From Bin5 sp965261695 (GTDB lineage: Bacteria > Chloroflexota > Anaerolineae > Caldilineales > Caldilineaceae), in the NCBI GenBank assembly GCA_965261695.1, contig OZ253474.1, positions 1,178,001 to 1,242,000 of the forward strand: a DNA stretch of 64,000 nt, in the 5' to 3' direction. The position numbers were made by a program, and so were the translations under genes. How positions within the stretch are numbered: position 1 is the stretch's first letter; each line of letters begins with the position of its first letter. Below the pieces are notes generated by a model. It was not told the DNA's origin, searched no databases, and saw nothing but the letters and a program-made list of their open reading frames with translations. Below are positions 1-13,699 of the stretch, one piece after another.

Positions 1-114
1 CAGTACACGTGGTTTCGCCGCATACCCGACGTCAACTGGTTTGACTGTAGCGAAGCGCCGCAGTCGGCAATCCGATCTCTGGTCACGGAGTTCCTGTGTC
101 TGAACTGCGATTGA
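1..114 (+). CDS. C-terminal fragment of an unidentified protein
   Basis: The first frame is open from base 1 to a TGA at 112-114, giving about 37 residues ending in SLVTEFLCLNCD. The start lies outside the window. The fragment is too short to assign to a family. It could also be chance open frame, so it is only a possible gene end on the same strand as the downstream RelA/SpoT gene. Confidence 0.3.
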   Translation, partial: QYTWFRRIPDVNWFDCSEAPQSAIRSLVTEFLCLNCD

Positions 115-392
115 TGTGTTGAACGGCTTGGTTGTAAATCGATCTTGAAGACGGGCCGCACACGCGCGGCGCTCGGCGCGGCCCTCCTCGCTTGCGAACT
201 GACGACTGCAATTCATCACAGACGGATCGTAGGCACTTTGCCCAGGATACGTCGTCAGATCGACTTCATGGGCGATCGCGCGTCAGTTGGTTGCCGCGCC
301 AATCAGTTACGCCCCACGTCTCCAGAGTAATTGCCGTCAAATTGGCCGGAATCACCCCTTGATTTCGGGTATAGACGCCCCGCATTGCGGCG
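115..392. other. intergenic region, no gene recognised
   Basis: Between the end of the leading open frame and the promoter of the RelA/SpoT gene I see no convincing coding frame, RNA gene or terminator. A 61-codon frame at 145-330 has no ribosome-binding site and looks like chance. Confidence 0.4.
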
Positions 393-422
393 TTGCAGCA
401 CTGGCCTGGCCCCTGCTATAAT
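393..422 (+). promoter_or_regulatory. sigma-70 type promoter for relA/spoT
   Basis: TTGCAG at 393-398 and a perfect TATAAT at 417-422 are separated by 18 bases. Transcription would begin near 429, leaving a 5' leader of about 70 bases before the ATG at 500. The fit to the consensus is seen directly; activity is inferred. Confidence 0.6.
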
Positions 423-499
423 GCGTGTGACGTGGGGCTGGCGACAACCTGATGCCCCGATCTGGTTTCCCCCCCCTTAAAGAATGTTGCAGAAAGAGA

Positions 500-2884
500 A
501 TGGCAATGGGCAGCACTGAATTTGCGCCGGAGGTCCCCCTCCCGGCTACGCCCGACACTGACGACCTCACACGCGTCACGGCGGCAGAGACACCTGCCAG
601 CGTGGGCAGCAACGGCCTCCCAACGGACAGTCCGCTCCTGCGCAGCATTCCGCTTGAGGCGATTCCCCCTGTCAGCGACGGTAGGTTGTTCCTCCAACCG
701 CTCCTGGAACCGCATGAGATCAAAGCGCTTGAAGAGTTGTACAAAAAGCTGCCCAACTATTTCGGCGCCGACGAGAGGTTGCGGATTCTGCGCGCCTATC
801 TGGTCGCAAGCGACGCCCATCGGGTGCAGACGCGCATGACCGGTGAGCCATATATTCTGCACCCTATCGACGTGACCTCCATCCTGGCAGAATTGCAGCT
901 CGACGCCGACACGCTGGCCGCGGCATTGCTGCATGACGTTGTGGAGGATTCCGGCTATACGATCGCGTATCTGGAGAAGAATTTCAACCCCGACATTGCC
1001 GAACTGGTCGACGGCGTGACAAAGCTTAACCGCATCAAGGAACTAAGCAAGATGCGTCACAGCGTCGCCGATGAAAAGGCCGAGAGTCTGCGCAAGATGT
1101 TTCTGGCAATGGCCGAGGACATCCGGGTGGTGCTCATCAAGCTGGCCGACCGAGTCCACAATATGCGCACCTTGCAGGGCCACCCGGAACACAAACGCCG
1201 CCGCATCGCGCGCGAGACGCTGGAAATCTTCGCCCCTTTGGCGAACCGTCTGGGAATCTGGCAGATCAAATGGGAGTTGGAGGACCTCAGCTTTCGCTAC
1301 CTGGAGCCGGTCACCTATCGCCATCTGTCGCAGGCCATGGACCAGAAACGGGCCGAACGCGTGCATTGGATGGATGAGACGCAAATCAATTTGGCCAAGG
1401 CGCTCAGCGATGCTGGTGTCCAGGCCGAGATAAGCGGTCGCCCGAAACATATCTACGGCATCTATCGCAAAATGCGGCGCAAAGAAGTGCCATTTGAACA
1501 GATTTACGATTTACACGGTTTCCGCATCGTTGTCGATTCAATCGCCGACTGCTATGCGGCATTGGGCGTTGTCCACAGCCGCTGGCGGCCCATTCCCGGC
1601 GAATTTGACGACTACATCGCCAATCCCAAAGACAATCTGTATCGCAGTCTGCACACAGCGGTGGTTGGCTCAAACGGCAAGCCGATGGAGGTGCAGATCC
1701 GCACGCAGGAGATGCACCAGGTAGCCGAATTCGGCATCGCTGCCCACTGGCGCTATAAGGAGGGCAAGCAGCCCAACCAATATCTGGACAACAAGATCGC
1801 CTGGATTCGCCAGCTGATGGAATGGCGCCAGGACGTGACCGATGCCGAGGAATTTGTCAGCGGAATGAAGACGGACGTTTTCCAGGATCGCGTCTACGTC
1901 TTCACCCCGCGCGGCGATGTGATCGACCTGCCGCGCAACTCGACGCCGATCGACTTCGCTTACCGGGTCCACACCGAGTTGGGCCACCGCTGCCGGGGTG
2001 CAAAGATCAACGGACGTCTCGTTTCCCTCGACTTTCAACTCCGGAACGGAGACCAGGTCGAGGTGATCTCGGCCAAACGAGGCGGCCCCAGCCGGGACTG
2101 GATCAACGCCAATATGGGCTATGTCGCCACCACGCGGGCGCGCGGCAAGATCCGCACCTGGTTCCGCAAACAGGCCAGGGATGAAAACATCGCCCAGGGT
2201 CGTCAGATTCTGGAAAAGGATCTGAGGCGGCTGAGCGTTGTGCAGCCTTTCGAACTTGTGGCTCACATCTGCGGCTTTGACGAACTGGACGATTTTCTGG
2301 CCGCCATCGGCTATGGCGACGTAACGAGCCAACATGTTGCCCAACGGGTCATCGAACATGAGCGCAGCCAGCAAGTTGAAGAGGAGCCGGAGCAACCTGC
2401 CCGGAAGACGCCGCCGCGTATCGTTTCCATCGACGGCGTGCAGGTTGCGGGCCTGGACGGCGTGCTGGCCAATCGGGCCCGCTGCTGCAATCCGGTGCCC
2501 GGCGACCCCATCGTCGGCTACGTGACCAAGGGGCGGGGCGTCTCCATACACAAAACCAACTGCCCCAATATCACTTCGCTGATCCAGCGCGCCGAAAATG
2601 CCCGCCTGGTGGAGGTGCAGTGGGGCGCAAAGAGCGAGGAAATGTATCCTGTCAGCATTCAGGTCAAGGCCTACGACCGGGCCGGTCTGCTGCGGGATGT
2701 CACCAGCCTGGTCGCGGACGAGAAGATCAACATGCAGTCAGCCGAGGCGGTCACGGGGATGAAGAACAACATGGCCCTGATCAACGCCACGCTGGAGCTA
2801 TCCAATATCTCCCAATTGACCCGCATTATGACCCGCATTGAGCGCCTGCCCAATGTGTTGGAGGTGCGCCGCAAAGTGGGTTAG
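500..2884 (+). CDS. rel: Bifunctional (p)ppGpp synthetase/hydrolase (RelA/SpoT, Rel)
   Basis: Cytoplasmic enzyme that makes and degrades the stringent-response alarmone (p)ppGpp. The roughly 794-residue protein has the full long-Rel order: an HD hydrolase domain with HDVVED starting near residue 145, a synthetase domain (YDLHGFRIVV, then NLYRSLHT and EVQIRT), a TGS domain (RVYVFTPRGDVIDLP), a zinc-finger-like stretch with a CC pair, and a C-terminal ACT domain. The intact HD motif argues for a two-activity Rel rather than a synthetase-only RelA. An upstream in-frame ATG at 452 would add 16 proline/cysteine-containing residues; I prefer 500 because it follows a purine-rich stretch and leaves a normal leader after the promoter. 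Family assignment is secure; the start is not. Confidence 0.93.
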   Translation: MAMGSTEFAPEVPLPATPDTDDLTRVTAAETPASVGSNGLPTDSPLLRSIPLEAIPPVSDGRLFLQPLLEPHEIKALEELYKKLPNYFGADERLRILRAYLVASDAHRVQTRMTGEPYILHPIDVTSILAELQLDADTLAAALLHDVVEDSGYTIAYLEKNFNPDIAELVDGVTKLNRIKELSKMRHSVADEKAESLRKMFLAMAEDIRVVLIKLADRVHNMRTLQGHPEHKRRRIARETLEIFAPLANRLGIWQIKWELEDLSFRYLEPVTYRHLSQAMDQKRAERVHWMDETQINLAKALSDAGVQAEISGRPKHIYGIYRKMRRKEVPFEQIYDLHGFRIVVDSIADCYAALGVVHSRWRPIPGEFDDYIANPKDNLYRSLHTAVVGSNGKPMEVQIRTQEMHQVAEFGIAAHWRYKEGKQPNQYLDNKIAWIRQLMEWRQDVTDAEEFVSGMKTDVFQDRVYVFTPRGDVIDLPRNSTPIDFAYRVHTELGHRCRGAKINGRLVSLDFQLRNGDQVEVISAKRGGPSRDWINANMGYVATTRARGKIRTWFRKQARDENIAQGRQILEKDLRRLSVVQPFELVAHICGFDELDDFLAAIGYGDVTSQHVAQRVIEHERSQQVEEEPEQPARKTPPRIVSIDGVQVAGLDGVLANRARCCNPVPGDPIVGYVTKGRGVSIHKTNCPNITSLIQRAENARLVEVQWGAKSEEMYPVSIQVKAYDRAGLLRDVTSLVADEKINMQSAEAVTGMKNNMALINATLELSNISQLTRIMTRIERLPNVLEVRRKVG

Positions 2885-3053
2885 GTTCCGCCTGCACCTC
2901 CACACGCTTCCCCGCTCCCCGCACAGTCTTCGCAAAACGAGTTCGGCACTAATCACGCTGCGTACAAGTAGGGGAGGCGGCAGGAGAGCCCTCTGTGTTT
3001 TAAGAGCGCCCCACATCGTTCGCATAGACTCACGATTGCGAGCAGAACCCGCG

Positions 3054-4889
3054 TCAGGAGAGCGTCATCGCTTCCAGCTCATCGATCATGCCACGGATCA
3101 CATCGAAGCCCGCCTGCCAGAATTCGGGGTCGGTCATGTCGATGCCGGCCCCCTCAAGGATCTCCTGCGGGCGCGCCGATCCGCCCGTTGCCAGCAACTT
3201 CAGGTAGCCCGGCTTGAAGGCGTCGCCCTCCTGTTGATAGCGCCGGTAGAGGGAGAGGACCAGCAGTTGGCCGAAACTGTAAGCGTAACAGTAGAAGGGC
3301 GTATGGTAGATGTGCGGAATGCTGATCCACTCATATTGGAATTCGTCCGACACCTCCACACTGTCGCCGAACTGCTCGCTCAGATTCTCCAGATAGAGGC
3401 GGTCCAACTCCTGGGGTGAGGCGTTGTCCATTATGGCCTGATGCGCGCTCTGTTCGAACATCACGAAATAGGCTTGGCGCATCACCGTGGCGTAGATGTC
3501 GTCCACGCTCGCGGCCAAAATCTCGCGCCGCACCAGCGGGTCCTTCTCCTCGGCCAGAAGCTGGTCGTTCATCACCATTTCGGCGAAGACCGATGCCGTC
3601 TCTGCCAGGGGCAAGGATGAGTGCTGCGTCAGGATCGAATGATCCTCGGCCATCATGCTGTGGACGGCGTGGCCCAGCTCATGGGCGATCGTCGCCACAT
3701 CGCGCACTTTGTTGGTGTAGTTCACCAGTACATATGGGGTGATGCTCGGCATCACTGTCGCGCAAAACGCGCCGGAGCGTTTCCCTTTGCGCACCTCGCT
3801 GTCGATATGATTGTCGTTGAAGACGCGCTGCGCCTTGCCGGCGAAATCCAGGTCGAAACGCTTGAAGGTATTCAAGACCAGCGCGACCGCATCTTCATAG
3901 GGCACTTCACGCGACGAACCAGCCAGGGGCGCGTAAATGTCGTAGCGGCGCAGCTTTTCCATGCCCAGCCATTTGGCCTTGAGCGAAAAATATCGCTGGA
4001 AAAGCGGCGCGTTGCGGCGGGCCGCCTCCAACAGCGCATCGACCGCCTCGTAAGGAATGTCATTGGTCAGATTGCGCACGGCAATCGGCGAGTCAAAGTT
4101 GCGCAGCGTGACATTCTCGTTGTGCCAATCCCGCACTCGATTGATATAGATCTGCGCCAGAATCGCGGCCTCCTCCTTGTAGACCTTATGAATCGACTGG
4201 TAGGCGGCGGCGCGCATATCCGGGTCCGGCGAGTAGACGTGGGCCATGACCTCGCCGCGGGTCATCCGTTGCAGTTCGCCATCCACCTCCAGCTCGAACT
4301 CCAGGCGGTTGGTCAACATCGAGTAGATGGTAATCACCGCGTCGATGCCGTTGGTATCCTTCACATTGATGATGCGCTCGGACGACTCTTCCAACATATA
4401 GGGCTTGAAGAGGCGAAGTTCTTGCAGGAAATGGCGGTAGTCCGCGTAAGCGCCGGCATCGGGCAGGAGCGCATCGGCGTGCTCGTCATCCAGGTCCTTC
4501 CACCACAGGCCGAAAAAGAGCATCCGGTTCTGCATCTCCGCCATCACCTGGTGGATGCGGTTGGTATAGGTCAGCGCGTCCGGCGACTGGGTGTCCGACG
4601 AGAACCAGAGGCTGCCGTAAGCTGCAAGCCGATAGAGCTGCGTGGTGATGTTCTCGTACTGCTGCATGGCGCTGATCAGCTTCTCCAGCTCCATTTGCGC
4701 GGTTAGCTCTTCCCGCAGCGCCTCGAACGCGGCGACATCCTTCTCGACCTGCGCCAGGCGCTCCTCGATCGCTGCGGGGGATGGCGTCGCGCCGGACCCG
4801 TTCGCCTCGGGGTCATCCGGCAGCAGGCCGGAAAGGTCCCAGCCGGACAGTTGATGGAGTTCCTTATTTCCCTCGCTGCGTACAGCCAT
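3054..4889 (-). CDS. pepF: Oligoendopeptidase F (M3 family zinc peptidase)
   Basis: Cytoplasmic metallopeptidase that degrades oligopeptides. The 611-residue length is typical for PepF. The zinc-binding HELGH motif is at residues 403-407 (in AHELGHAVHS), and the downstream glutamate-containing stretch (PLAETASVFAEMV) and the C-terminal FYCYAYSFGQLL block also match the M3 family. The start is 17 bases past the end of acnA on the same strand, so the two are probably co-transcribed. It converges with the Rel gene on the other side, with about 170 bases between in which I see no clear terminator. Confidence 0.92.
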   Translation of the reverse strand: MAVRSEGNKELHQLSGWDLSGLLPDDPEANGSGATPSPAAIEERLAQVEKDVAAFEALREELTAQMELEKLISAMQQYENITTQLYRLAAYGSLWFSSDTQSPDALTYTNRIHQVMAEMQNRMLFFGLWWKDLDDEHADALLPDAGAYADYRHFLQELRLFKPYMLEESSERIINVKDTNGIDAVITIYSMLTNRLEFELEVDGELQRMTRGEVMAHVYSPDPDMRAAAYQSIHKVYKEEAAILAQIYINRVRDWHNENVTLRNFDSPIAVRNLTNDIPYEAVDALLEAARRNAPLFQRYFSLKAKWLGMEKLRRYDIYAPLAGSSREVPYEDAVALVLNTFKRFDLDFAGKAQRVFNDNHIDSEVRKGKRSGAFCATVMPSITPYVLVNYTNKVRDVATIAHELGHAVHSMMAEDHSILTQHSSLPLAETASVFAEMVMNDQLLAEEKDPLVRREILAASVDDIYATVMRQAYFVMFEQSAHQAIMDNASPQELDRLYLENLSEQFGDSVEVSDEFQYEWISIPHIYHTPFYCYAYSFGQLLVLSLYRRYQQEGDAFKPGYLKLLATGGSARPQEILEGAGIDMTDPEFWQAGFDVIRGMIDELEAMTLS

Positions 4890-4906
4890 AAGGCATCGTT
4901 CCTTTG

Positions 4907-7663
<2,757 letters not shown>

Positions 7664-7774
7664 TTCACCCTCTTGTAAAGTGGACTGACGGTGCAGCCTT
7701 GCGCTGGCGGAACGGAGCGACCGTGCCAACCCGCCTTTTGCGTCGGCTCTGCCAGCGTTCAATCGAGTGTCTGT

Positions 7775-7803
7775 ATCATACCCGTTTTGGCGACAGATGG
7801 CAT
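7775..7803 (-). promoter_or_regulatory. Candidate promoter for acnA-pepF
   Basis: Read on the minus strand, ATGCCA (7798-7803) and TATGAT (7775-7780) lie 17 bases apart, upstream of the chosen acnA start at 7663. This supports the shorter acnA start. Assignment rests on consensus match only. Confidence 0.45.
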
Positions 7804-7969
7804 AATTCAGGGCGCTATACATGAAACGATTGCGCGCCCCGATTGGGAACTTTCCCTGCGCAGCCTTGCGTATTGCGCAAGCCGTGCCTAAGGTCTTGAA
7901 TTCGAATCTGAGGCGATGCAGGCGCGGCAGCGGCAGGCGAGACCTCTGACTCCCAGCGTGTGTCCAGGA

Positions 7970-7998
7970 TTGACAAGGCGCAGTTATTGTTATACATA
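7970..7998 (+). promoter_or_regulatory. Candidate promoter for the DNA methyltransferase
   Basis: A perfect TTGACA at 7970-7975 is followed after 17 bases by TACATA at 7993-7998 (an alternative, TATACA, has a 15-base spacer). It lies about 120 bases before the methyltransferase ATG. A partial palindrome, GTTATACATAAC, overlaps the -10 region and could be an operator; that part is speculation. Confidence 0.5.
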
Positions 7999-8120
7999 AC
8001 GGTTGTTGCCCCATGGATGGCGGCACAACGCCCGCAACCGATCATGCAATCCACCTTGACGTGCAGGTAGAGCAGGGCAGGCGAGCGGTCTGGCCCCCTC
8101 AGGAAACAGAGAGAGTCGAC

Positions 8121-8999
8121 ATGTCGAACACGACCATGCAGTCATTCGGAACAAGCGCCAGAATCGGACATGACTCCAGTTCGTTCTATAACCGGAAGCT
8201 GTATGACGGTTCGGAGGTTGCAGAGGATGATCCGTCCCCGGAGAATATGGTGCCGGAGTTGAATCGCCTGTACGCGCACAGCAGCACGTCAATGCACGAA
8301 CTGCCGGACAACAGCGTGCATCTGATGGTCTCTTCGCCGCCGTACAACGTGGGCAAGGATTACGACGAGGATATGACCGAAGCAGAGTACCGCGATTTGC
8401 TGCGCGCAGTCTGGCAGGAGACGTACCGGGTGCTGGTGCATGGGGGCAGAGCCTGTATCAACGTCGCCAACCTGGGACGAAGGCCCTATGTGCCCCTGAG
8501 CGCTTTTATTACACAAGACATGATGGATGCCGGTTTCCTGATGCGAGGTCAGATCATCTGGAACAAACAGGCCAGCGCAGGGTCGTCCTGCGCGTGGGGC
8601 AGCTGGCGCTCGCCATCGAATCCGGTACTCAGAGACGTGCATGAGTACATCCTGGTCTTCTGCAAGGGCGATTTTGCCCGCAAGAAGCCGGATGGCGATC
8701 AGAAGCTGCCAACGATTGGCAAGGAGGACTTTCTGGAGTGGACCAAAAGCGTATGGCAGTTCCCCGCAGAGTCGGCCAAGAGGGTGAAGCACCCGGCGCC
8801 ATTTCCGGTGGAGCTGCCAGCCCGCTGCATCCAACTCTACACCTATTCCAATGATGTCGTGCTGGATCCGTTTATGGGCAGCGGCACGACCGCCGTTGCC
8901 GCCCAGGAAGCCGGCCGTAGCTGGGTTGGCTACGACATCTCGCCGGAATATGTGGCTCTAGGCTATGAGAGGCTTGGCTCTCGCGTGGCGGCAAAGTAA
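8121..8999 (+). CDS. Site-specific DNA methyltransferase (SPPY class, orphan)
   Basis: S-adenosylmethionine-dependent methylation of an amino group in DNA. The 292-residue protein has the catalytic SPPY motif at residues 72-75 (SSPPYNVGKDYD) and, in the C-terminal half, the AdoMet-binding LDPFMGSGTTAVAA block from about residue 248. Catalytic motif before AdoMet motif is the permuted (beta-type) order. SPPY favours N4-cytosine methylation, as in M.PvuII-like enzymes, but N6-adenine cannot be excluded. No restriction endonuclease or specificity subunit lies next to it: acnA is divergent upstream and lipA converges downstream. It may therefore be a stand-alone regulatory methyltransferase. I start at the ATG 8121 after a GAGAGAG stretch; the frame is open further upstream to 8013. 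Confidence 0.85.
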   Translation: MSNTTMQSFGTSARIGHDSSSFYNRKLYDGSEVAEDDPSPENMVPELNRLYAHSSTSMHELPDNSVHLMVSSPPYNVGKDYDEDMTEAEYRDLLRAVWQETYRVLVHGGRACINVANLGRRPYVPLSAFITQDMMDAGFLMRGQIIWNKQASAGSSCAWGSWRSPSNPVLRDVHEYILVFCKGDFARKKPDGDQKLPTIGKEDFLEWTKSVWQFPAESAKRVKHPAPFPVELPARCIQLYTYSNDVVLDPFMGSGTTAVAAQEAGRSWVGYDISPEYVALGYERLGSRVAAK

Positions 9000-9027
9000 A
9001 GCAGCGCGCGCGCGAAGATCGCCAGCC

Positions 9028-10104
<1,077 letters not shown>

Positions 10105-10137
10105 CGTTTTTCGTTAAGGTTACCAGGCGCCCGCCCG

Positions 10138-11655
10138 CTAGAATGATGCAATTTTAGCTGAACCGGCGCTCTCCCTTTCGATAAGAATGGTGGCGACCGC
10201 CAAGCCGACAAACAGCCAGAAAACAACGGTCATGTGCGGATAGGTCAGGTTGAACCAGTAGTGATCGCCCACTCCACTGACTAGCGCGCCCAATATCGCG
10301 CCCGCGAAACCGAGTAGCAACGCTTCCCGCTCGGGCGCGAGGCCGGCCCGCCAAACCGTCAGAAACATGCTGAAGAATCCAACCATCACGGCCAGAAAAA
10401 TGACGAGGCCGATGATGCCCATGTTTTCGGCCAGGGTCAGGTAGAACATACTGACGCCCAGATAGATGTCGATGTCGGGCACGCCGGAAAAGCCGACCCC
10501 GAAAACAGGATAGCGGCGAATCAGGATCAGGGCGTCTTTGTATTCGCCAAAACGCATCTGCGTCGCCAGATCCTCCCCGGCCAGCCCGGCCATCAAGCGG
10601 GCAACGTAGTATTGGGTCTGTGGCAACAGGACCAGAAACAGGCCGAGCACGATTCCGATCGGTAGCAGGCGCCGGTACTTTAGCACGGCTGGAACTGCCA
10701 GCGCCGCAACCATGCCAAACAGGGCTGAGCGGCTGTACGTCCAATAGAGAGCCAGGCTTACGGTGGCAATACTCACAATGCTCAGCCATTTGGGGAAGAG
10801 CGGTCGCGGTGTGAGCAGCTGCGGCCCCACGATGCCCGCGGCCAGGAGCATCATTCCTCCCAGCACATTCGGGTCCACCGCCGTGCCGATTGCCCGCATT
10901 GTGCCGTCGGGGTCATCCAGGATCCAGCGCAGCGCGCCGAAGCCCCCGGGATAGTCGAAACGCTCGAGTTGGTTCAGCGCCCTGACGGTCCATGTTTGGG
11001 GGATAACGTAAAACAGAACTGCAATTGACGCGCACGCCCACCCCGCCAGAAACAGCAAGCGTGTGACCCAATTCAGTTCGCGCTGCGTGCGAACTGTGTT
11101 TATGACGACGAAAAAGAGGCCGATGCCCAGCAAAATTTCACCAAAGCGGCGAATGATCGTGGTCGTGGGTCGGCTGTGTGTCATGCCGAAGACAAAGCTG
11201 AAGACGGCCATCAGCATGAACAGGCCGACCAACAGCCCAATGGGCGAGATGATGAACTGCCGAGCCTGAGTCGTCAGCGGCTTCAGGGGCGAGGACGGAT
11301 GGGGCGAAGAGGGCCTACCGGCCACCAGTTTGAGCAGCCAGACGAAGACGAGCGCGCCCAGCGCGGCGTCGAGGAAGGTCGGCTTGAAGCCCAGGCGAAA
11401 GGGCAGGCTGGCAAACGGCAGGATATAGACGACCCCCACCAACGCCACGAATCCCCAATGCGTGTCCATTAGGATCAGCGTGCCACCAACGATCACTGCC
11501 GCCAGGGTCAGAGCGAGCAGCGGCCCGACAACCCCGATCAGCAGGGCGATTGCCAGAGCGCCAGCTGCCAGCAGCAGACCGATGGCGCCGCGCCGCACCA
11601 GGGGTTGGGTCGAGAGTACGGTTTCGGAAAAGTATGCGTAAGCGGCCTGCATCAT
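10138..11655 (-). CDS. O-antigen ligase/polymerase-like membrane protein
   Basis: A 505-residue integral membrane protein with about 10-12 hydrophobic segments and a long loop near its middle third, the topology of the Wzy_C/WaaL-type family that ligates or polymerises glycans on the outer face of the membrane. The stretch around FGEYKDALILIRRYPVFGVGFSG, with a conserved arginine and the P-V-F-G-G-x-G pattern, is characteristic of this family in Gram-positives and Chloroflexota. There are no glycan genes nearby, so the substrate is unknown. It is divergent from the formate dehydrogenase operon and is followed by lipA. Confidence 0.7.
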   Translation of the reverse strand: MMQAAYAYFSETVLSTQPLVRRGAIGLLLAAGALAIALLIGVVGPLLALTLAAVIVGGTLILMDTHWGFVALVGVVYILPFASLPFRLGFKPTFLDAALGALVFVWLLKLVAGRPSSPHPSSPLKPLTTQARQFIISPIGLLVGLFMLMAVFSFVFGMTHSRPTTTIIRRFGEILLGIGLFFVVINTVRTQRELNWVTRLLFLAGWACASIAVLFYVIPQTWTVRALNQLERFDYPGGFGALRWILDDPDGTMRAIGTAVDPNVLGGMMLLAAGIVGPQLLTPRPLFPKWLSIVSIATVSLALYWTYSRSALFGMVAALAVPAVLKYRRLLPIGIVLGLFLVLLPQTQYYVARLMAGLAGEDLATQMRFGEYKDALILIRRYPVFGVGFSGVPDIDIYLGVSMFYLTLAENMGIIGLVIFLAVMVGFFSMFLTVWRAGLAPEREALLLGFAGAILGALVSGVGDHYWFNLTYPHMTVVFWLFVGLAVATILIERESAGSAKIASF

Positions 11656-11798
11656 GCTTGCAAGTATACCACAGGGCCGGTTGGAGATTGCATACCAATG
11701 GCGAATTTCGTTTTGCGTATTGCGTAGACTTGCTTCCCGTTTTGGGCAAGGACGATTCTACGAGGCTCTTGGAGAAAGCAGGGCAGGTCGCGTGTCAG

Positions 11799-11827
11799 TT
11801 GGGATAAATGCAATGAACTGGTAGAAT
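11799..11827 (+). promoter_or_regulatory. Candidate promoter of the formate dehydrogenase operon
   Basis: TTGGGA (11799-11804) and TAGAAT (11822-11827) are 17 bases apart and would give a leader of about 43 bases before the ATG at 11877. This is a consensus match only. Confidence 0.5.
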
Positions 11828-11876
11828 CTATTTCAGTCTTCATCCGAATCCATTCTTCAACGCGGCGCAAACTGAG

Positions 11877-13586
11877 ATGACCGGACAAAAAAAGACTTCA
11901 GGCGGGAGCACCGAGAATATCGTAGTCGCCGACACCGATCTGGCTCTCATCGATCGCTATCGCCGCGAACCCGCGCCGCTTTTGCCGATCCTCCACGCCT
12001 TCCACAACCGGGACGGGTACATCGGGGCCGCGGCGATTGAAGCCGTCGGCAAGGAGTTGCGCATCCCACTGGCCGATCTGTATGGGACGGTTACGTTCTA
12101 TCACCACTTCGCGCGTGCGGAGGGTGGCCTGCAGCGGCCGCGTGTCTGCACCGGCCCAGTCTGCTGCCAGCGGGGCGCGCTGGAGATCGTCAACAGCCTG
12201 GAGGGCGCCGAGGAGATGCCCTGCGCGGGCCGCTGCGACGACCCGGTGCCGCTGCTCATCGGCCATGAAACGTTCGTTTCGAGCGCGCCGTTCCAGACAC
12301 TGCAGCGGCGCATCTCGTCGCCCGTGCCCGTGCCCAATCCGGGCGGACTTGAGGAATGCGTCTTTGCCGCAATCCGTGAACCGGAGCGGGCCAGCCTGGA
12401 CGGATACCGGCGCAGCGGCGGCTATGAAGCACTGACCCAAGCCGTACAGGAGATGACCCCGACCCAGGTGATCGACCTGCTGAAGGAGTCGAAACTGGCG
12501 GGCCGCGGCGGCGCCGGCTTCCCCACGGGCATGAAATGGCAGTTCGTGCGCGAGGCGGCGGGCGGCCCGAAGAGCGTGGTCTGCAATGCCGACGAAGGCG
12601 AGCCGGGCTGCTTCAAGGACCGGGCGCTGATGGACCACGACCCCTTCGCCTTGATCGAAGGGATGACACTGGCGGGCTATGCCATCGGCGCGCAGCGAGG
12701 CTTCCTCTACCTGCGCTACGAGTATCCCGAAACCTATGCGCGGCTGCAAGACGCGATTCAGGCGGCCGGGGAGGCTGGGCTGCTGGGTGAGAATATTCTC
12801 GGCGGCGACTTCAGTTTCCACCTTTACCTGCGCAGGGGGGCGGGGGCCTATATCTGCGGTGAAGAGACGTCGCTGCTCAACAGCCTGGAGGGCAAGCATC
12901 CTTTCCCCCGCAACCGCCCGCCCTATCCAACCACACATGGCTTTGAGAATCTGCCCACAGCGGTGAACAATGTGGAAACGCTGTGCGCGACGCCGCAGAT
13001 CTTGCGCCGCGGGGCTGACTGGTACCAGGGCCTTGGTCTGGGCGAACACACGGGCACCAAGGTGATCAGCCTGTCCGGTGATGTGCAGCGGCCCGGCAAC
13101 TACGAAGTGCCGTTCGGCCTGCCTTTGCGCACGCTGCTCTACGACTGGGCCGGCGGCCCTCTGCCGGGGCGCGCGTTTCAGGCGGCGACCATGGCTGGGA
13201 TATCGGGCGGCTTTCTGGCCGCCGACGCAATCGAAACTGTCACGCTGGACGAACCGAGCATCCGCGCCGCGGGGTCGATGCTTGGCGCGGGCGGCGTGAT
13301 GATTTTCGACGACAGTCGCGATATCGTGGACACGGCCCGCCAGGCGATGGAATTTTTCGCCCATGAAAGCTGCGGCAAATGTTTCCCCTGCCGCATCGGC
13401 ACGCAGCGCCTGCTGGAGCGGCTCTCCGGCGGCGGCCCCGCGCAGCTCGACGACTGGCAGCAGGAGGTCGGCGACATTGGGGAGGTCCTGGAGTTAAGCG
13501 CGTGCGGGTTGGGCGTGGCGGCCGGCTTTGTCAGCGACAGTCTGCTCAGGAACTTCCCGCAGCAGGTGGCGCAGTTCCGGGGCTGA
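11877..13586 (+). CDS. NuoE-NuoF fusion; NADH-binding diaphorase subunit of formate dehydrogenase
   Basis: A 569-residue fusion. The N-terminal ~150 residues are a NuoE-like thioredoxin-fold [2Fe-2S] domain with CTGPVC and, later, CAGRC. The rest is NuoF-like: GRGGAGFPTG and CNADEGEPGCFKDR form the FMN/NADH site, GAGAYICGEETSL follows, and ESCGKCFPCRIG (cysteines near 499, 502, 505) plus a cysteine near 542 bind [4Fe-4S]. Such modules pass formate-derived electrons to NAD+ in soluble formate dehydrogenases (FdsGB-type), or feed confurcating complexes. No other Nuo subunits are present and the next two genes complete a formate dehydrogenase, so I assign it there and not to complex I. E and F are usually separate genes; here they are one. 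Confidence 0.9.
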   Translation: MTGQKKTSGGSTENIVVADTDLALIDRYRREPAPLLPILHAFHNRDGYIGAAAIEAVGKELRIPLADLYGTVTFYHHFARAEGGLQRPRVCTGPVCCQRGALEIVNSLEGAEEMPCAGRCDDPVPLLIGHETFVSSAPFQTLQRRISSPVPVPNPGGLEECVFAAIREPERASLDGYRRSGGYEALTQAVQEMTPTQVIDLLKESKLAGRGGAGFPTGMKWQFVREAAGGPKSVVCNADEGEPGCFKDRALMDHDPFALIEGMTLAGYAIGAQRGFLYLRYEYPETYARLQDAIQAAGEAGLLGENILGGDFSFHLYLRRGAGAYICGEETSLLNSLEGKHPFPRNRPPYPTTHGFENLPTAVNNVETLCATPQILRRGADWYQGLGLGEHTGTKVISLSGDVQRPGNYEVPFGLPLRTLLYDWAGGPLPGRAFQAATMAGISGGFLAADAIETVTLDEPSIRAAGSMLGAGGVMIFDDSRDIVDTARQAMEFFAHESCGKCFPCRIGTQRLLERLSGGGPAQLDDWQQEVGDIGEVLELSACGLGVAAGFVSDSLLRNFPQQVAQFRG

Positions 13587-13699
13587 TTCGGCGAATACGG
13601 GTTGTTGGAGTTTAGCTTGAGCGAAGAGAAACCTGTTCCCTGGCTTCAAACCAAAGCAGAGTCAGGCTTTAATGGCCAGCCCATGACGGGAAACGCAAT

